Shown here in pieces: positions 12,479-25,256 of a DNA stretch of 64,000 bases. The stretch comes from Poronia punctata. Taxonomy: Eukaryota; Ascomycota; Sordariomycetes; Xylariales; Xylariaceae. Both the position numbers and the translations under genes were made by a program. The stretch covers positions 1 through 64,000 of the forward strand of contig MU401560.1 in assembly GCA_022579005.1 (NCBI GenBank), given 5' to 3'. The notes beneath the pieces are model-generated. The model was given only the letters and a program-made list of their open reading frames with translations. It made no database searches and was not told where the DNA came from. Positions within the stretch are counted from its first letter, which is position 1. Each line of letters opens with the position of its first letter.

Positions 12479-14540
12479 CTACCGACCCCTGAAATTTGGC
12501 TTTCTAGCCATGTTGACTGGAGGTGGTGGTCCTACATCGTCCAACGGATAGGGCGGGGGCGATTTCCCTGGCGGGCCTGGACGGCGACCTCCCGGTCCAG
12601 AGGCGTCGGGGAGGGGTGTCTTTGGGGGTAATGGTGGTGGTTCAATCCGGTGGGGCTGGTGTTGCTGGACAACAGGTTGTCTACGTGGATGTTCGTCGGG
12701 ACTCATGATGGCAATCTTGTCTGCCCCAGACGCATGGCGGTACTGCGATGGTGTTGGCGCATTAACCATAAGGCGATCCGGATCATCGTCGGGAGGAGGC
12801 TCGTTGACTGTCGATAGACCGGTTGGAGAGGAAGGTGCGTTATGTGGCCGGCTGGCCCTTTGTGGCGGGGACGAGCGACTACCGGGTATATTGACGCGTT
12901 CGCCGGAGCTCCGTGGTGACGGCGTGTTCGGAACCCCCAGATGGTCGTTGCCGGAATCATACGACTGTCGACTGACCGGTCGTGGACTGTGAGCCGGGAA
13001 ACTTGATGGCATATCACCCGGCAACTCAACCGCTAGTGGAGCATCGATAGACCCCATCGTAGTAGGCCCGCCGACTTGAGTCGCTACAATATCGGGGGCA
13101 TTTCCGAGTCGTTCATAGCGCTGTTTCGCTCTGTGAATCTTGGCCAATTTTGTCGAAGACCCTTGAACCATTTTCTGTTCGGCGTCTCTGCCTAGATACC
13201 GCCTCGTGCTTGTGCTGATGTCGCCTAGTCGATGCCATTCGTTCATTGCAAATTCTCCGACGCCGACTTCGACATTAAAGCGATAGTAGTTCTCGATGTT
13301 GACACCTCGCTTCATTAGCAGTTCCTTCTTCATACGCTCGTGTATTATCTCGCAGCCCTCGATCTTTGCAATCAACTTCTTCCTAGCCTCGGCGAATTCA
13401 CCCAAGAAACCTTCATACCAGACGTGTTGGTTATTTTGGTCCGTACTTTTTGGACGTTTCCCAGTTCCCACGCTGACAAACACACCGACCTCCCGGCCTG
13501 GCCACTCGTTCACCGTAGCTTCGTCTAGCGCGTAAGGTGCTGGGTTGAACGTCCCGGCACCGTCGTCGTGGAACACCGATTGTCCTATTCTTATGGGCTT
13601 GAAGGCTAGCCCGATAGCAGACGTCGCTCGACCGGCTTCCCAGATCTTGCAATCATACTCGGGCGCCGGCTCTTTTCTTGAATCGTAGGATCGTAAAAGC
13701 GCAGGGTCTCCGCCTCTGCTGGTACCTTTATAGATGGCCGTGACAGCACTGGAAGTCTGTGTCAGTATACCGAGTATGATTTGTGATTCTCACACGGGCG
13801 GGGCGACGTACGTCTTGGTGCGATTTTCCCTGGCATCGTATAGCTTCGCATCTGGATCGCCTGAACCGCCCCGGAACACGGACCGTCCGTAGGCGCCCGG
13901 CCCCCTGGCACTGAAACTGACAGTGCTGGCATTACTATGATGTCTCCTAGGCCCAGAGCCCGAGCTGATGCTTGATCGTGTACTGGGAGATAGTGGGCTG
14001 GCAAGCGACGTCGTGGTGCCATCGTTACCCTCGTTGTCCGAAACGGTGTGCATCCGGACCGCCTCTTTGATGGCATGCTCGAGCATCGAAGCTTTGAACA
14101 ATGTTGAGCGGTATGGGATCCCGGCGATTGTCTTGTCCGTCTCAAACACCTTGCGTGTCATTTCCACATATAGTTCCTTGCACTGCTCCAGATCTAGTCG
14201 CATGCGTCCCAGCATGATGGCGATTAAACCGCCAGTGCCGGTTCCGACAATCAAGTCGAAGTGGTCACATGGCTTGGGTATCTGATCACGACGTGGAGCC
14301 TTTCCCTCGATTTCGACATATGTTCGGTGCATCAACTCTTGCAGAATGATCATCATCGAGTATCCACGAACTCCGCCACCATCTACAGCCGAGGACGCAT
14401 CAGCCAGTTAGCCGGGTCTGATATCACAAGAGGCAGCTTGCGCTGATATGCAGCCGACTATAGCACTTACCCAGACTCAAGATCCTCAGCGGAGGACCTT
14501 TCGTGGTGTCCTTCCTCTTCAACTGTCCATCGGTCTCCAT
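12479..14540 (-). CDS. Patatin-like phospholipase-family protein, nucleophile Ser absent
   Basis: Three exons on the minus strand, 14540-14471, 14382-13812 and 13748-12479, give 636 aa with matching phases. The first junction creates the DGGGVRGYSM oxyanion-hole motif (residues 24-33). The nucleophile elbow reads GTGTG at residues 70-74, so Gly72 occupies the place of the serine in GxSxG. The partner Asp is present in DDGAG (Asp276). Residues about 130-190 are a Ser-rich insertion, and the last 250 residues are a disordered Pro/Ser-rich tail with PPPLPPK and PPPYP motifs. Family members are acyl hydrolases of membrane lipids, but with Gly72 this copy may be non-hydrolytic. I recall GTGTGG in related fungal proteins, which suggests a conserved subfamily rather than a recent mutation. 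Confidence 0.87.
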
Positions 14541-15562
14541 GTCGCGCCGCTGAAATGATATGGAGGCAAAATACAACGGTCCGAACCTTTTGTTCCTGAC
14601 GCCGAAGTCAAGGTTGAGTAGAAAATAAATAGTTGTTGCAAAGCCGGCTCGGAATTCTCGAATAGGTAGCTACCCAGGTAAAGCTGGAAAGATGGAAAAA
14701 GTTTGAAGATTGTATCGCGGTGTTCCTATCACGACGAAGCCCCGCGTGCGCCGGCAGCTATCTAGGTACGTATCAGGTCAGTCTATTTCTGTCATCTGGT
14801 GACGAAACTTGGACCAGGGTCTTACCTACTTGGTAAGATTAGCGTGAGCCGACCTGAACTAATGATTGATTCTTGATCATTTTGGGTTAGACCAGGGAAA
14901 GTTTAGCCTTATATGGTAAGAACCCCCGACTGATTAAGTAAGTATGAGTGTGTATTTATCTGACCGCTGGGCACCAACAAATACGAGTAATGATTCACAA
15001 ATATCTGGGCATGTTCTACGTGTAGCGATGTACGTGTAGGTAGTCGTAAGAATCAACAACATTCAGTCATAGCCGACGGAGAGAGACTAACATAATAAAC
15101 CCGGGTAAAGAAAACGCATCAAAGGTTGTAGAAGATTTTCTGGAGCTGAATATGGGTAAATAAATTGGTAGGCAGGCAGCCACCTGCATTACTCGTAGAG
15201 GAATTCTGCGTCCGGCTTCTGGGGAAGATGGAATGTGGTTAATAATTACTAGCTCCTTACTACCTTCAGTGTGTATTCGTAGATAAAGTGTGGCTGAGCG
15301 TCCCTTGCATTTGTCGAGTCACCGTGATCGGGCCTCGGCTAGGCCGCCATCCGTCAGAGTGAGAACGGTCAAGATGTCATGCATGGCATGGTGGCTGTGC
15401 AAATAGCAGTACGTATACTGTGTAGCGTCTGTAACATCATGGTTTGGTATCATGCCTGCAGCTGTGGTAAAGTCGCGACACCTGTACGTGTACACAATAC
15501 TAGGTACCTTAGTTGCCACCAGCCATGACGGCTAATAGCCCCTGTTGACGTTAAAACTATCT

Positions 15563-15595
<33 letters not shown>

Positions 15596-16497
15596 GACGA
15601 CTAATACACGTATATACCTATTGTTCTTGCTTGGTTACTTGATTGATACTACCTACTATGAGGTTAAAGCCTCCAACTCTGTTGTAATTTAGCATTAGTA
15701 TTCATGAGGATCCATCCTACAACTTGAAGTCTCTACTACCGGTACGAGATTCGTATGCATTATTTACTGCATCAATCGATATCAATAAGTTTCAACAGTA
15801 AGACAAGCAGACAGAAATTGCGACGAAGCCATGGCGTCACCGCCTACAAAGGCGCGCTTGACGATTTGACTGTTTCAAAAATTGTTGTTGTTAGTAGATT
15901 TTATTACCTGGTACCTGCCTTCACCCTATTCACATACAGTACAGGTCTTTCAGTATTGGGCAAACGATACAGCCATGCATAAGAAGAACATGGGTGATTT
16001 GGATCCTAGACTATCATCTATCTACTCTCGGCCTGGTGTTGTAGAACCATGCATGTTGAAAGTACGAGTATTACCTTCTTTATCGACTATCGCCTTGTCT
16101 GGATGTCCGAAGGACAGGTCATTGCAACCTTCCTAGGGTTGAGAGTCGAGACTCCAAGATAATCTACTCGTAGACGGGCTGCCTTTTCTATACTAGGATC
16201 ACCAACCAAGTTTGCATTTATGACTACCTGTGGGTTTTCGAGGACTTCATATTTGCTTACGTCTTTGTCTATGCAAAAAGGCAGGATCAGGTCTAAGATC
16301 CGTTTGCGGTGCGTGCTCACGTAACAAACAGGTTGCTTTGTTCCCCTCGGTCGAACAACGGGATTTCTTCAACTTGAGGTGGACATTGCTTTCCCTATCT
16401 CCTTGACGCGACAAGTGGGCAGCGGATTCGAGTCAAAAAGGGAAAAAGCTACAATTTTTGAAGGCGAGATCTATACCAACCCCTACTATCAATCAAA
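14541..16497. other. Divergent intergenic region, about 2 kb
   Basis: Lies between the start of the patatin-like gene (-) and the start of the zincin-like gene (+), so it must hold both promoters. It includes an ATCA microsatellite (15563-15594) and scattered TACCTA/TAGGTA motifs. Short open frames, such as 15755-15982, have no family resemblance. Confidence 0.4.
15563..15594. repeat. ATCA microsatellite, 8 units
   Basis: Eight perfect tandem copies of ATCA in intergenic DNA, likely length-polymorphic between strains. Confidence 0.9.
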
Positions 16498-19400
16498 ATG
16501 GCGACGGGTGCGGAAGATGCGCAATCTACGGCGTCTGTACCTCGTTCGCCATGGGCGGCGCGCTATGGGGTGGGAGGCGATTGGCGTTATATGAATATTA
16601 TCAACACGGGCCAGATACAGCACTCGGGAATAGCACCCATGTGTAAGTGTTTTGCTTCGGGCTTGCCAGATTTTTTGACACCACATAAATGAGATGCTGA
16701 CTTCAGGACAACAGTGTAAGATGTACGGCACACAACTCGCTATAGATGAATGCTAACGCGTCCAAGGCCTGGATTACACCCTTTGTACTATGCCGATGAG
16801 CCAAGGCCCGATAGCCGCATCAAACCCCTGGACACTGCCGAGGTTGACCTCCTATTCACTTCAGAATATTATGGTGGTGTGGTCCTCAATTGCCTCAAAC
16901 CGTGGCAGCTAGGTCCTTTAAACGCTTTCGTGGATTTCGGGCGGCACCTCATCCCGACCGGACACACGCAGTTGACGGACAAGCCTGCCTTCCATGCCGC
17001 TTTCCGGGCCGAGATGATAGAAGTAGACGAGAGCAAGTGGTACCCCTGTTTCCGAAAGGATAGATGGTACGACGACACATGTCCTGATCCACAACTTCAG
17101 GGGCGGGGCTGGAGTGTCGATATCCCCGAGGTCTGGGAGCATCTCCGTGTCTCGTTGGAAATTGCCAATCGAATCATGGCGGCCTTGATCGATGAAGAAA
17201 ATGAGTTGTAAGGTTCCTGCAGACACCGCCAATGGTTGCACTACTGCTCACCGCCATGCTCTCTCTCTCTAGTATTGCCGCCTTGATATGGGGCCATATC
17301 GCCTTATGGAGCGATCTCAAGCAAGGTAGGAGAATCAGATAGATGTTCTCGCCCTATAGTCTCAGTTCGTTACTGATACAGCCCGCTTTTGGGGGTGTGT
17401 GTGTGCAGATATACCGGCGTTGCAGGATCCGCCGTCCCCAGATGCCCTGACTCTGCTGTCCCCCAGGGTGTTTGCAACTTTATGGGCCAGGATACACGGG
17501 TCTTCTGCTGCTTCTGCCAACGTTGCTGCAAATCCGGGGGCTGCTGGCTCTCAAACTCAGGGGACAGGGTTCAAAGCGCCTGGTGTCATTCCTGTCGACC
17601 TCAATACAGTTCCCAAAGCCGAATGGCACAAATCATTCGTTGAAGCTACCAGAAGACAGGAGTGGGGCTTGCTGACTGATCCAGACGTGCACAGCTTCTA
17701 TGGGGTAACGGTGTCTAGGCGAGAAACAGGAGTGGGCTTCGTTTGCCTCACCACACGTGGACTTCTTCAGTTGATGAAAGGTGGTCTATCTCTGGCGGAA
17801 CAGTGTAATGCATATTTCCTCCAGGCAAACACAGTAAGGACATTCTTCTGATCGGCGAGCGTGCAAACTTCTGTTGTCTCGTTTTATTGTTTTATTTGGT
17901 GTTGACTCGCTTGATGATAGATATTACATGAACTGGGTAAGTCATGTCGAGTTTTTCTCCTCTTCTGTAGGTACCATATATCAAATCCCCCGAGTCCTGA
18001 CCAGCGACCACCGTCTACAGCACACGCGATCGGAGCTCGAAAGTACTTCACCAAAGCCCCGGCCCATTGTTCCGTGCCCTGGCCGAGGGCAACCCAATAC
18101 GCTGAACCTGTACGTGAACAGTCCTCGCCGAGTCGGCATTAAAGATGATAGGGCATGTTGCGCGGACTGACAGCATTCCTATCATTCGTACTGCCTTGTA
18201 GTTTTATAACTTTCAGGCGACATCAGAGTTGGGATATGCTTGTGAGTCACCCCATCGTTAGAAAGAGAGGACCAAAGGAGATGGTTATAATAGCTTACTA
18301 ACATGCTCATGCTCCTCTTATAGTTATAAATTCCGCATTCGGCGGCGTGCCACGGGAAGCCCCCAGTAAGAGATGACCGGTCTCCCAAGATGGTTTCCGA
18401 TCATGTCAACCTTTTCTAATCCGTCGCATACATGTAGTGAACAGCGCCGACGCGGCAATTCCCATAGCACTCATCCTCAAGAACTGGCCGTTTCCTAACC
18501 AGACGGCGGACCAGGCGAGGCTAGGCACGACGAGACCAGGACATCCGGCCTTTGCGCCAGATGCAATGATCCAACTCGGTGCTATACCAGCCACCTATTG
18601 TGCCCAGTTTCTTAGCAAGTCATTCTGGGGAGACGCCGCCATAAAGCGAAAGACGGATAAGCACTTCCATCAGAATATACTGTTCCGATCAGTGACGCCC
18701 AACGACCCTGACAGGCAGCATCTAAACGATTTCACTCTCGACGAGGCAGCTTATCTGGATTTGGTTAGGAATGATGCATTGGATTCGAATTCGCGTTACA
18801 TGTTCGATGTATGGAACAAGAGAAATGCTCGTAAGTGACATGATCCGCGGACCTGTGTGTAGCTTGGCTTTTGTATACTAGGAAAAGTACCTACCACTGA
18901 GCCTACCAAGTATCTAACTGACCTCGTAACTCCTAGTTTGGAATCAAGCACGCCATGGATGGCACGAAGCCGAACTGATGAGAGTGAGTAATTATACATT
19001 TCACAACAGACAGCGGGACAACGGGACAACGGACAACCTCCGGCCGTCGTTCACCTTCACCCTCACCATGGACACTCGGACTGATGGAGCTGACTAAAAA
19101 CCCCTATATCTAGTGGCGAAGCACACCGGTTAGTACAGCAAGAACGCATATCCATATAGACTAAGTACCTACCTTGATGTTCCTATCCACCTTGACCTAC
19201 CTAGGTCGGGTCCTGGGATACTGCAGGTGGTACTACATCTCGAAGAGATATAGGTACATAACTAACACGGCTCAAAGTGGGGAGTATGGATGTATAAGCG
19301 ACAATGCATCGAACGATTTAGACACGAATTCGACAAAGGGCCGAGTGAACAAGGCAGGGACCTGTACCTACTCGCGGGCTTGGCTGACGACGTCACCGGC

Positions 19401-20109
19401 GCTTTTGACTCGACCAAGCCTTTAGACGAATACGTTCGAGAAATCCGGGCCTGCTCTAGCAGCTGGTATTTCCACGTGATCGGTACGTACCACTTATCTT
19501 TATATAAGTGCCTGATATCGTACTTTGCAACCGTCCAAGGTCAGGTGATAGGTACTGACGACGGATCGTCTATTAGGCCTCCTAATGCAAGCAGCTCTCC
19601 CCATCCGAAGAGAAAGGCACGATCGCATGGAAGAGTCCATGTACAACATAGTCTTGAAACCCAGCGCCGCCGCCGCCGCCGCAAACCACCAACCCTACGC
19701 CTTCCAACTCGGACCCCCGGGCTCGAGGGTCGTCGTGATGGAGCAGTCGTTCCTCAGCGACCCATTCACGTCGCCGAACCCGAAGCCGGTCGAGCTCATC
19801 GAGCACTCGGATTACCTCAATCAGGCCCTCCGCGTCATAGAGGCAGTCGCGCTAGAGCTGGACCAGAGATCGATCGCCGTCTTTACCCCCTGGGTCAACG
19901 AGATCCTGCGGGTCGAACATAATCTGCGCATCCAGAGGTTGGCGCAGCCGGCGGAGGTGCGACGGACCATGTGCGCCCAGTGGGATTTCAACGTGCCGCC
20001 TTATTCGCCCACGGATATTAGTATGTGGAAACAGGACACCCGAGAATGGGTCCGGTGCCGGTATAGGATTATAGTTCATGATCCACCGGCGCGACCTGCA
20101 AACCCTTAG
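16498..20109 (+). CDS. Uncharacterised zincin-like (HExxH) protein, 14 exons
   Basis: I do not recognise this protein beyond its metallopeptidase signature. Proposed exons: 16498-16640, 16707-16715, 16767-17207, 17273-17325, 17409-17833, 17921-17936, 18021-18109, 18202-18241, 18324-18365, 18438-18830, 18937-18983, 19114-19128, 19299-19482, 19577-20109. Together they are 2430 nt (809 aa) with every phase matching. Splicing builds ILHELAHAIG at residues 358-367, an HExxH zinc motif (His360, Glu361, His364), then EPFYNFQATSELGYAF (391-406), where Glu401 is a plausible third ligand. The layout HExxH plus a downstream Glu suggests a gluzincin-like fold. There is no signal peptide, so a cytosolic or nuclear location is likely. 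The 9-nt exon 2 and 15-nt exon 12 are the least certain. It converges on the aminoadipate reductase gene. Confidence 0.7.
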
Positions 20110-20417
20110 GGTCAGCCATTAAAGTATGCTGCTAGTCGAGTAGCTGGAATATTGAAGAGGTAGCTTAGTGTAAGTTAGTTAGTTTCCTTGGAGTTTGTAT
20201 GTAGAACGGTTTTACGTGCGTACCTAGGTAGTTTTGACTTGCCGTATAACAATAATTATATATTACTGTGTAACCTTCACAAGGGGGCCGGTCACATTAG
20301 CAAATGTCTTTCATTATGTGTATCTCATCATGTCATGCACATCATCAATATCGGTACAACTTCATCCTGTATTTAAAACAAATTGCGCTTTTTATTTTAT
20401 TTTTTGACGTGGTAAAT
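20110..20417. other. Convergent 3' intergenic spacer
   Basis: Short spacer holding the 3' UTRs of the zincin-like gene (+) and the aminoadipate reductase gene (-). Nothing else is seen. Confidence 0.5.
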
Positions 20418-23400
20418 TTACCGCTTCGCAGACCTACCACCAAATGAGTCAATTGCCTGAATCTTGGCCTCATCAACCTTGGGCAGTTCGTTCTCGCCCT
20501 TTTCTGTCGGTGCCGGCAAGAACCCGAGAGCTACTAAATAAGCCAGATACATGCCAATCGACTGCACATTCACCGCGTCACCGGAAGTAGTAGTAGACTT
20601 GTCGTATAATTCCAGCGCCGCCGTCGCCTGAGTAACGTCTAGCTCGGGAGCGACCGTGTCGGCTGGCAAGTCTCCCACCACAGAGTGAAGCAGCGGCAGC
20701 AGAGCAAATTCCTCCCTAGTGGAATCGCCGACATACTCGGCGACTTTGGTACACCACTCCCGATAGGGAATAATCGGCAGATCATATCCGTATTTCTCTA
20801 GGGCGCCGATCCATTCGTTCAGCGTCAGGCGCGGACGGCTATTGACCTGTGCCACTCCTAGGTTTTGGCCCGTCGCTGTGGAGAGGTGGAATGCTGCAGC
20901 GACGGCGATGCGGCTGACTTGTGTGACGGGGACGGCGTTGAGTGTGTTGGTGATGTCGGGGCGGGCTCCCACCTGTAGACATCCTTTCCATAGTCGGACT
21001 AGGAAGTCGTCCGTGACGGAGATGCCGGATGCCGGGTCTCCCGTGATGTATCCGGGTCGAATGATGGCGCCCACGAGACCCCTGCGTCCAGCTTCGCGCA
21101 CGATATACTCGCTCGCCCATTTGGATTGACCGTAACCCGTGCCGAGACCTTTTCGGCTGCCCTCCAGGTCGTCTGTCTCGGACACACCGGCCTCGGTCTC
21201 TCGACCGAGCTTGACGTAATGCTCTACGTCCACTGCCGAAGTCGAGCTGATGAAGGCCAGTCGCTTGGGCTTTCCTGCAGCACAGAGTCGGATGCAGTCC
21301 AACGTGCTGAGGACATTGGGCGCTCGCAAGCTGGAATACGGTAGCATCCAGTTCACCTGGGCACCATTGTGAACTACCACATCTACCTTCTCCAGGAGCT
21401 CGTTCCACGATCGCTCCGGCAGACCGAGGTAGGGTTTGGTGATGTCTCCGACCACGACACTCAGTCTTGACGAAGATGACCATTCTGGGGACCATAGGCC
21501 GTATGCCTTTGTCACGGATTCAATACGCGCAATGCCTGATGCTGCATCTTTCGCTCGGACGTGTGCAATTACATGGGCTTTTGTGGGGCCCTCGAGAAGT
21601 TCACGTAGAATGTATGAGCCAAGGAAGCCTGTAGCACCGGTCAATAGCACGGTAGGCGGGCCCTGGGTATAGTCCCATTCCTTTGGTGCATTCGGAAGGG
21701 CCTTGGGGAATTGAGAAGTGAGCTCCCTCGCGTCTGCCGCGTAGGCTTCGTCTTCCAAGTCCTGATCTGTAGGAAGGGGCATGGCGTCTAATCGAAGGCC
21801 GATGGGATCGAGGGCTCTGTCGATCTCGGCCGCGAGAGCCCCCAGAGTCTGGGCTCGGAAGATAATACCGACCGGTAGATCGATGTCTTTCCACTCCTTT
21901 CTGACCCGAGAGAACATTTCCTGTGCAAGGATAGAGTGACCGCCTTCCTCGAAAAAGTTGGAATCGGGCACAAACATCCGTGCGGTGCGGCCAGGGAAGA
22001 TAGAAGCCCACACCTTGGCCAATCGGGACTCGGTGTCACTCATGTTGGCAATCACGGACGAAGCTCTCCGTTTAGCGACCGACAGAAGATCTGCCGGGTC
22101 GGGGAAAGGAAGTGCCGGTTTGTCGATCTTGCCATTGGGATCTTGATGCGAAAGTGTTAGTATGAGACTTTCCTATTCTGTGTTTGTTGGCCAACTACTT
22201 ACTCAAAGGCATACGGGCCAGGGGAATAAAGATACTAGGAACAGCATAATGAGGGACTTTGGATGCCAAGAACTTCCTGCAATCGTCGGATAATAACTTG
22301 AACCGTCTAAGCATTCCAGCCATGGACTCGAATGCTATCTCCTGCTCGATGGCATCCGAGTCATCTTGAGGTTGGAGGTGTTGGAACCATCGCTTCGTTT
22401 CGGGGACAAAGTATGTGACTAGGGTCTGTTCTTCATCTTTATCTCTCCGCAAGACCGTGACGTTTTCGCGTACGAAGGGGTGTTGTGAGAGATATACGTC
22501 AATCTCGCCTAGTTCTATCCGGAAACCTCGGATTTTGACCTGGGAATCGATCCGGCCCGTGCATTCGATGCTCCCGTCGGGCCGGACTCGTCCCAGGTCG
22601 CCTGTCCGATATAGACGGTCCCTAGGCCCCTTGTAAAAGGGAATGGCCGGCTGCTCTGACTGTTGTGCCCACTTGGCAGGGTCAACGAACCAGTTAGAGA
22701 CAAACTTGGTTCTGTTGAGCTCTTTCGTCCGCTCGTCGTCCCCGAGATAACCCTCTGCCAGGCCTCCAGCTCGAATGAACAATTCGCCTTGCTCACCAAC
22801 CTTGCAGAGCTTGGTCTTGTCTTCACGGTCCACAACCAATAGCTGGACATCCAACATGCCTTGACCGACGGGGATGACATCTGGCAACGAGTCGAGCACA
22901 TCCGGGTTCTCTGCTTTGCTAGGGACCTCGAAGTACGAGACAGCCCGCTGCGACTCGGTTGAGCCATACAGATTGATCACCCTGACGTTGGGCGCAAGGT
23001 CGCGCAACCTTCTGCAATCTTTCTTGGTTAAAAGATCCCCAACAAAGAAGGCGTTCCGAAGAGGCGGGAACTGTGTCGTGGCACCGCCAACGAGGATCTG
23101 ACCCATGGCAGGAGTAAGGTGGGTTACTGTAACCTTGTGCTCGTTCATCCACTCGGCCAAAAGCCCGTAGGTGATAGCCTCAGCAGGGGGTATAACCAGG
23201 GTAGCTCCTAGAAATAGGGGAGTGAAGATATCTCTTTGGATAGGGTCATGGGCGATACCCGACAGCATGGTAAACCTATCTTCCCCTGAAAGGCCAAACT
23301 TCTCCGCCATCCATGGCGTATAGTAAGTCAGTGAAAAGTGGCGACCTTGGACTGGCTTTGGCCTTCCCTCAGATCCACTGGTCAAGCCGAGCGTAGGAGC

Positions 23401-24132
23401 AGAGTCAGGCCCAACAACGACATTGGGGAGTTCTGCACGGGCGGATGCCTGGTCTGCAAGGCAATCTTTGCCGTCAATGACGCCCCCGCTCAGTTCACCA
23501 TCGTCGCCAAGTCGGAGTGCCGGAATCGTAGCTTTGAGGTCCAAGCCACTGGCAATAAAATCAGTGACGGTGTCAGCAGGTGCGCCAAACTCGTCGATGG
23601 CTCTTTGGATGTTGATTAGAAAGCTAGGTTTCGTAATCTCTAGAATTATCTTTTGCCGCTCCGGAGGATACTGGGGATCGAGCACACAAACAGTTGCTCC
23701 AGCCTTCAGAGCAGCCATATAAGCGACCACGAGGTCAACACTATGTAGGCTCGTCAGCGATTGTGGCTTGTGGCTTGGGGGCCGACCTGTTGAGAGCTTA
23801 CCCTCGGTAGGCGTATATCATCAAGATATCCCCGACATCGCAGCCTTTGGCTACAAGGTGATGGGCCAGCTGGTTAGAGCTCTCGTTGATCTGGCGATAT
23901 GAAAATGTGCGTTGAGGGACACGCGCGGATCCAGTTTCGACAACGCATGTCTTCTCTGGTATCCGCTTTGCATTTGCTGCAAAAATCTCGTGAATAGCTA
24001 TAAAGGATCGGATGTTAGCAGCCACTTTGTAAATGACATTATCAGTAGTGTCATACCCCCGCGATAATCGCCCCAGTGCAAGTCACTTGTGGGGTCAGGG
24101 AGAAGAGTCCCTTCCGTGTAATTGACTGCCAT
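20418..24132 (-). CDS. LYS2: L-2-aminoadipate reductase large subunit (Lys2 type)
   Basis: ATP- and NADPH-dependent reduction of L-alpha-aminoadipate to its semialdehyde in the fungal lysine pathway. Four exons on the minus strand, 24132-24057, 23997-23802, 23740-22203 and 22141-20418, give 1177 aa with matching phases. Domains run adenylation (about 25-600; LTSGSEG, YGSTES, YRTGDLGR, IRGFRIELGEID), carrier (about 630-710; GGHSI with Ser673 for phosphopantetheine) and reductase (from about 765; GATGFLG near 772-778, YGQSKW as Tyr-Lys pair). The model lacks the 200 or so N-terminal residues of yeast Lys2 but has the LPDPTSDLHWGDYRGAIHEIF start I associate with filamentous ascomycetes. It needs a separate phosphopantetheinyl transferase (Lys5 type), which is not in this window. 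Confidence 0.93.
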
Positions 24133-25256
24133 CTTGGAAAGACCAATTCTCTATTCTTTACTGGCACAAGTGTTTCATGTCAGGAGAACTGCAGATGGAC
24201 CCGATTTTGTAAGAAATCACGATATTACTTGTAAAAAAATGAACGTGAATCATAGATCCGGCGTCGGCAGCAGGAGTGCCTGCCCGCCTTACCTGCTGCT
24301 ATAGTGGGGTTATTCCAGTGGAGCAACATCACCCTGATTGGCTTACCGAGAGTTCGGGTGGTCCGCCCAATAAAAAGAGATGTGAAGTATTGCATCATCC
24401 TGTTTGTTTGAAATGAAACTTGTCCGTCTCTGAATGAACTCAGTGACAGTTGATCAGGAATATTTTTAAGTGTCAATGGAGGTTATTCCTACACGTAAAA
24501 TATACCACCGATGTGTGTTTGCCCTCTCCGTCACCATCTCCATACCTAGGCTAAAGTCTTACAGGCAGACAGGTAGGGCACTTGGGTGGAAACATCACAA
24601 CTCTATGATTGCTGGATAGGGGAAAGCTAGTAAATTTTTACAATCGCTTCTTTTACTCGGAGGTGTCAATTGACAACAGTCGCGGGGAAGGTTTGGACGG
24701 CTTTTGCAGGGGCTCCTTCTATCTGCCTACTAGTAGACTTGCAACTCACCGACTTTGCCGCCTTTACTCGGCTATGTACCTGAGTTAAGGCAGAGAACCA
24801 GTCTACGAATCAATTTGGTAAAGCAAACAATTCAAAGATGCAGATGCCGTCTGATCCCGTCGCGGTCGATATATGTCAGGGAGGCAGCCCGTACCATTCA
24901 TATTCCGATTGGTTCGTATTTACTTTTCTTCATTTATCAGTGCCGGGTGACTCTGTTCCAGATTGCAGCTCGCCTGGCGTGCCCCGGTAACTACGACTTC
25001 TTAAAAGTGGCATCAGACAGCGAAAATGAAGAAGCTTGACAATCCAGTCGAAAATAGTGTAAATTTATTCGCTATGCAACGCTGCCAAGGATTAAAGCTA
25101 GTCGCTTGAATGTTGGCTGGGTATGTCTAAACAAGAAAAAACATGCAAGGAATCAAGAAAGACAAAACAATAATCATCCATCTTTGGTAAACACTCTTTT
25201 CGTCGGTCAGTCAGGCCTCTGTGGCCGTTTGACTGACTGACTAACTGATCACCAGC
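24133..25256. other. Intergenic, upstream of LYS2
   Basis: Presumed LYS2 promoter and the 3' flank of the small membrane-protein gene. A 94-codon frame at 24755-25039 has no recognised features. No convincing operator is seen. Confidence 0.4.

Noticed and set aside
20418..24132. Secondary-metabolite NRPS-like reductase as an alternative to LYS2
   Set aside because: The aminoadipate-reductase-specific words (IHEIFAANA, LDPQYPPERQ, LTSGSEG with RGRHFSLTYY-like context) and the lack of surrounding biosynthetic genes favour the lysine enzyme.
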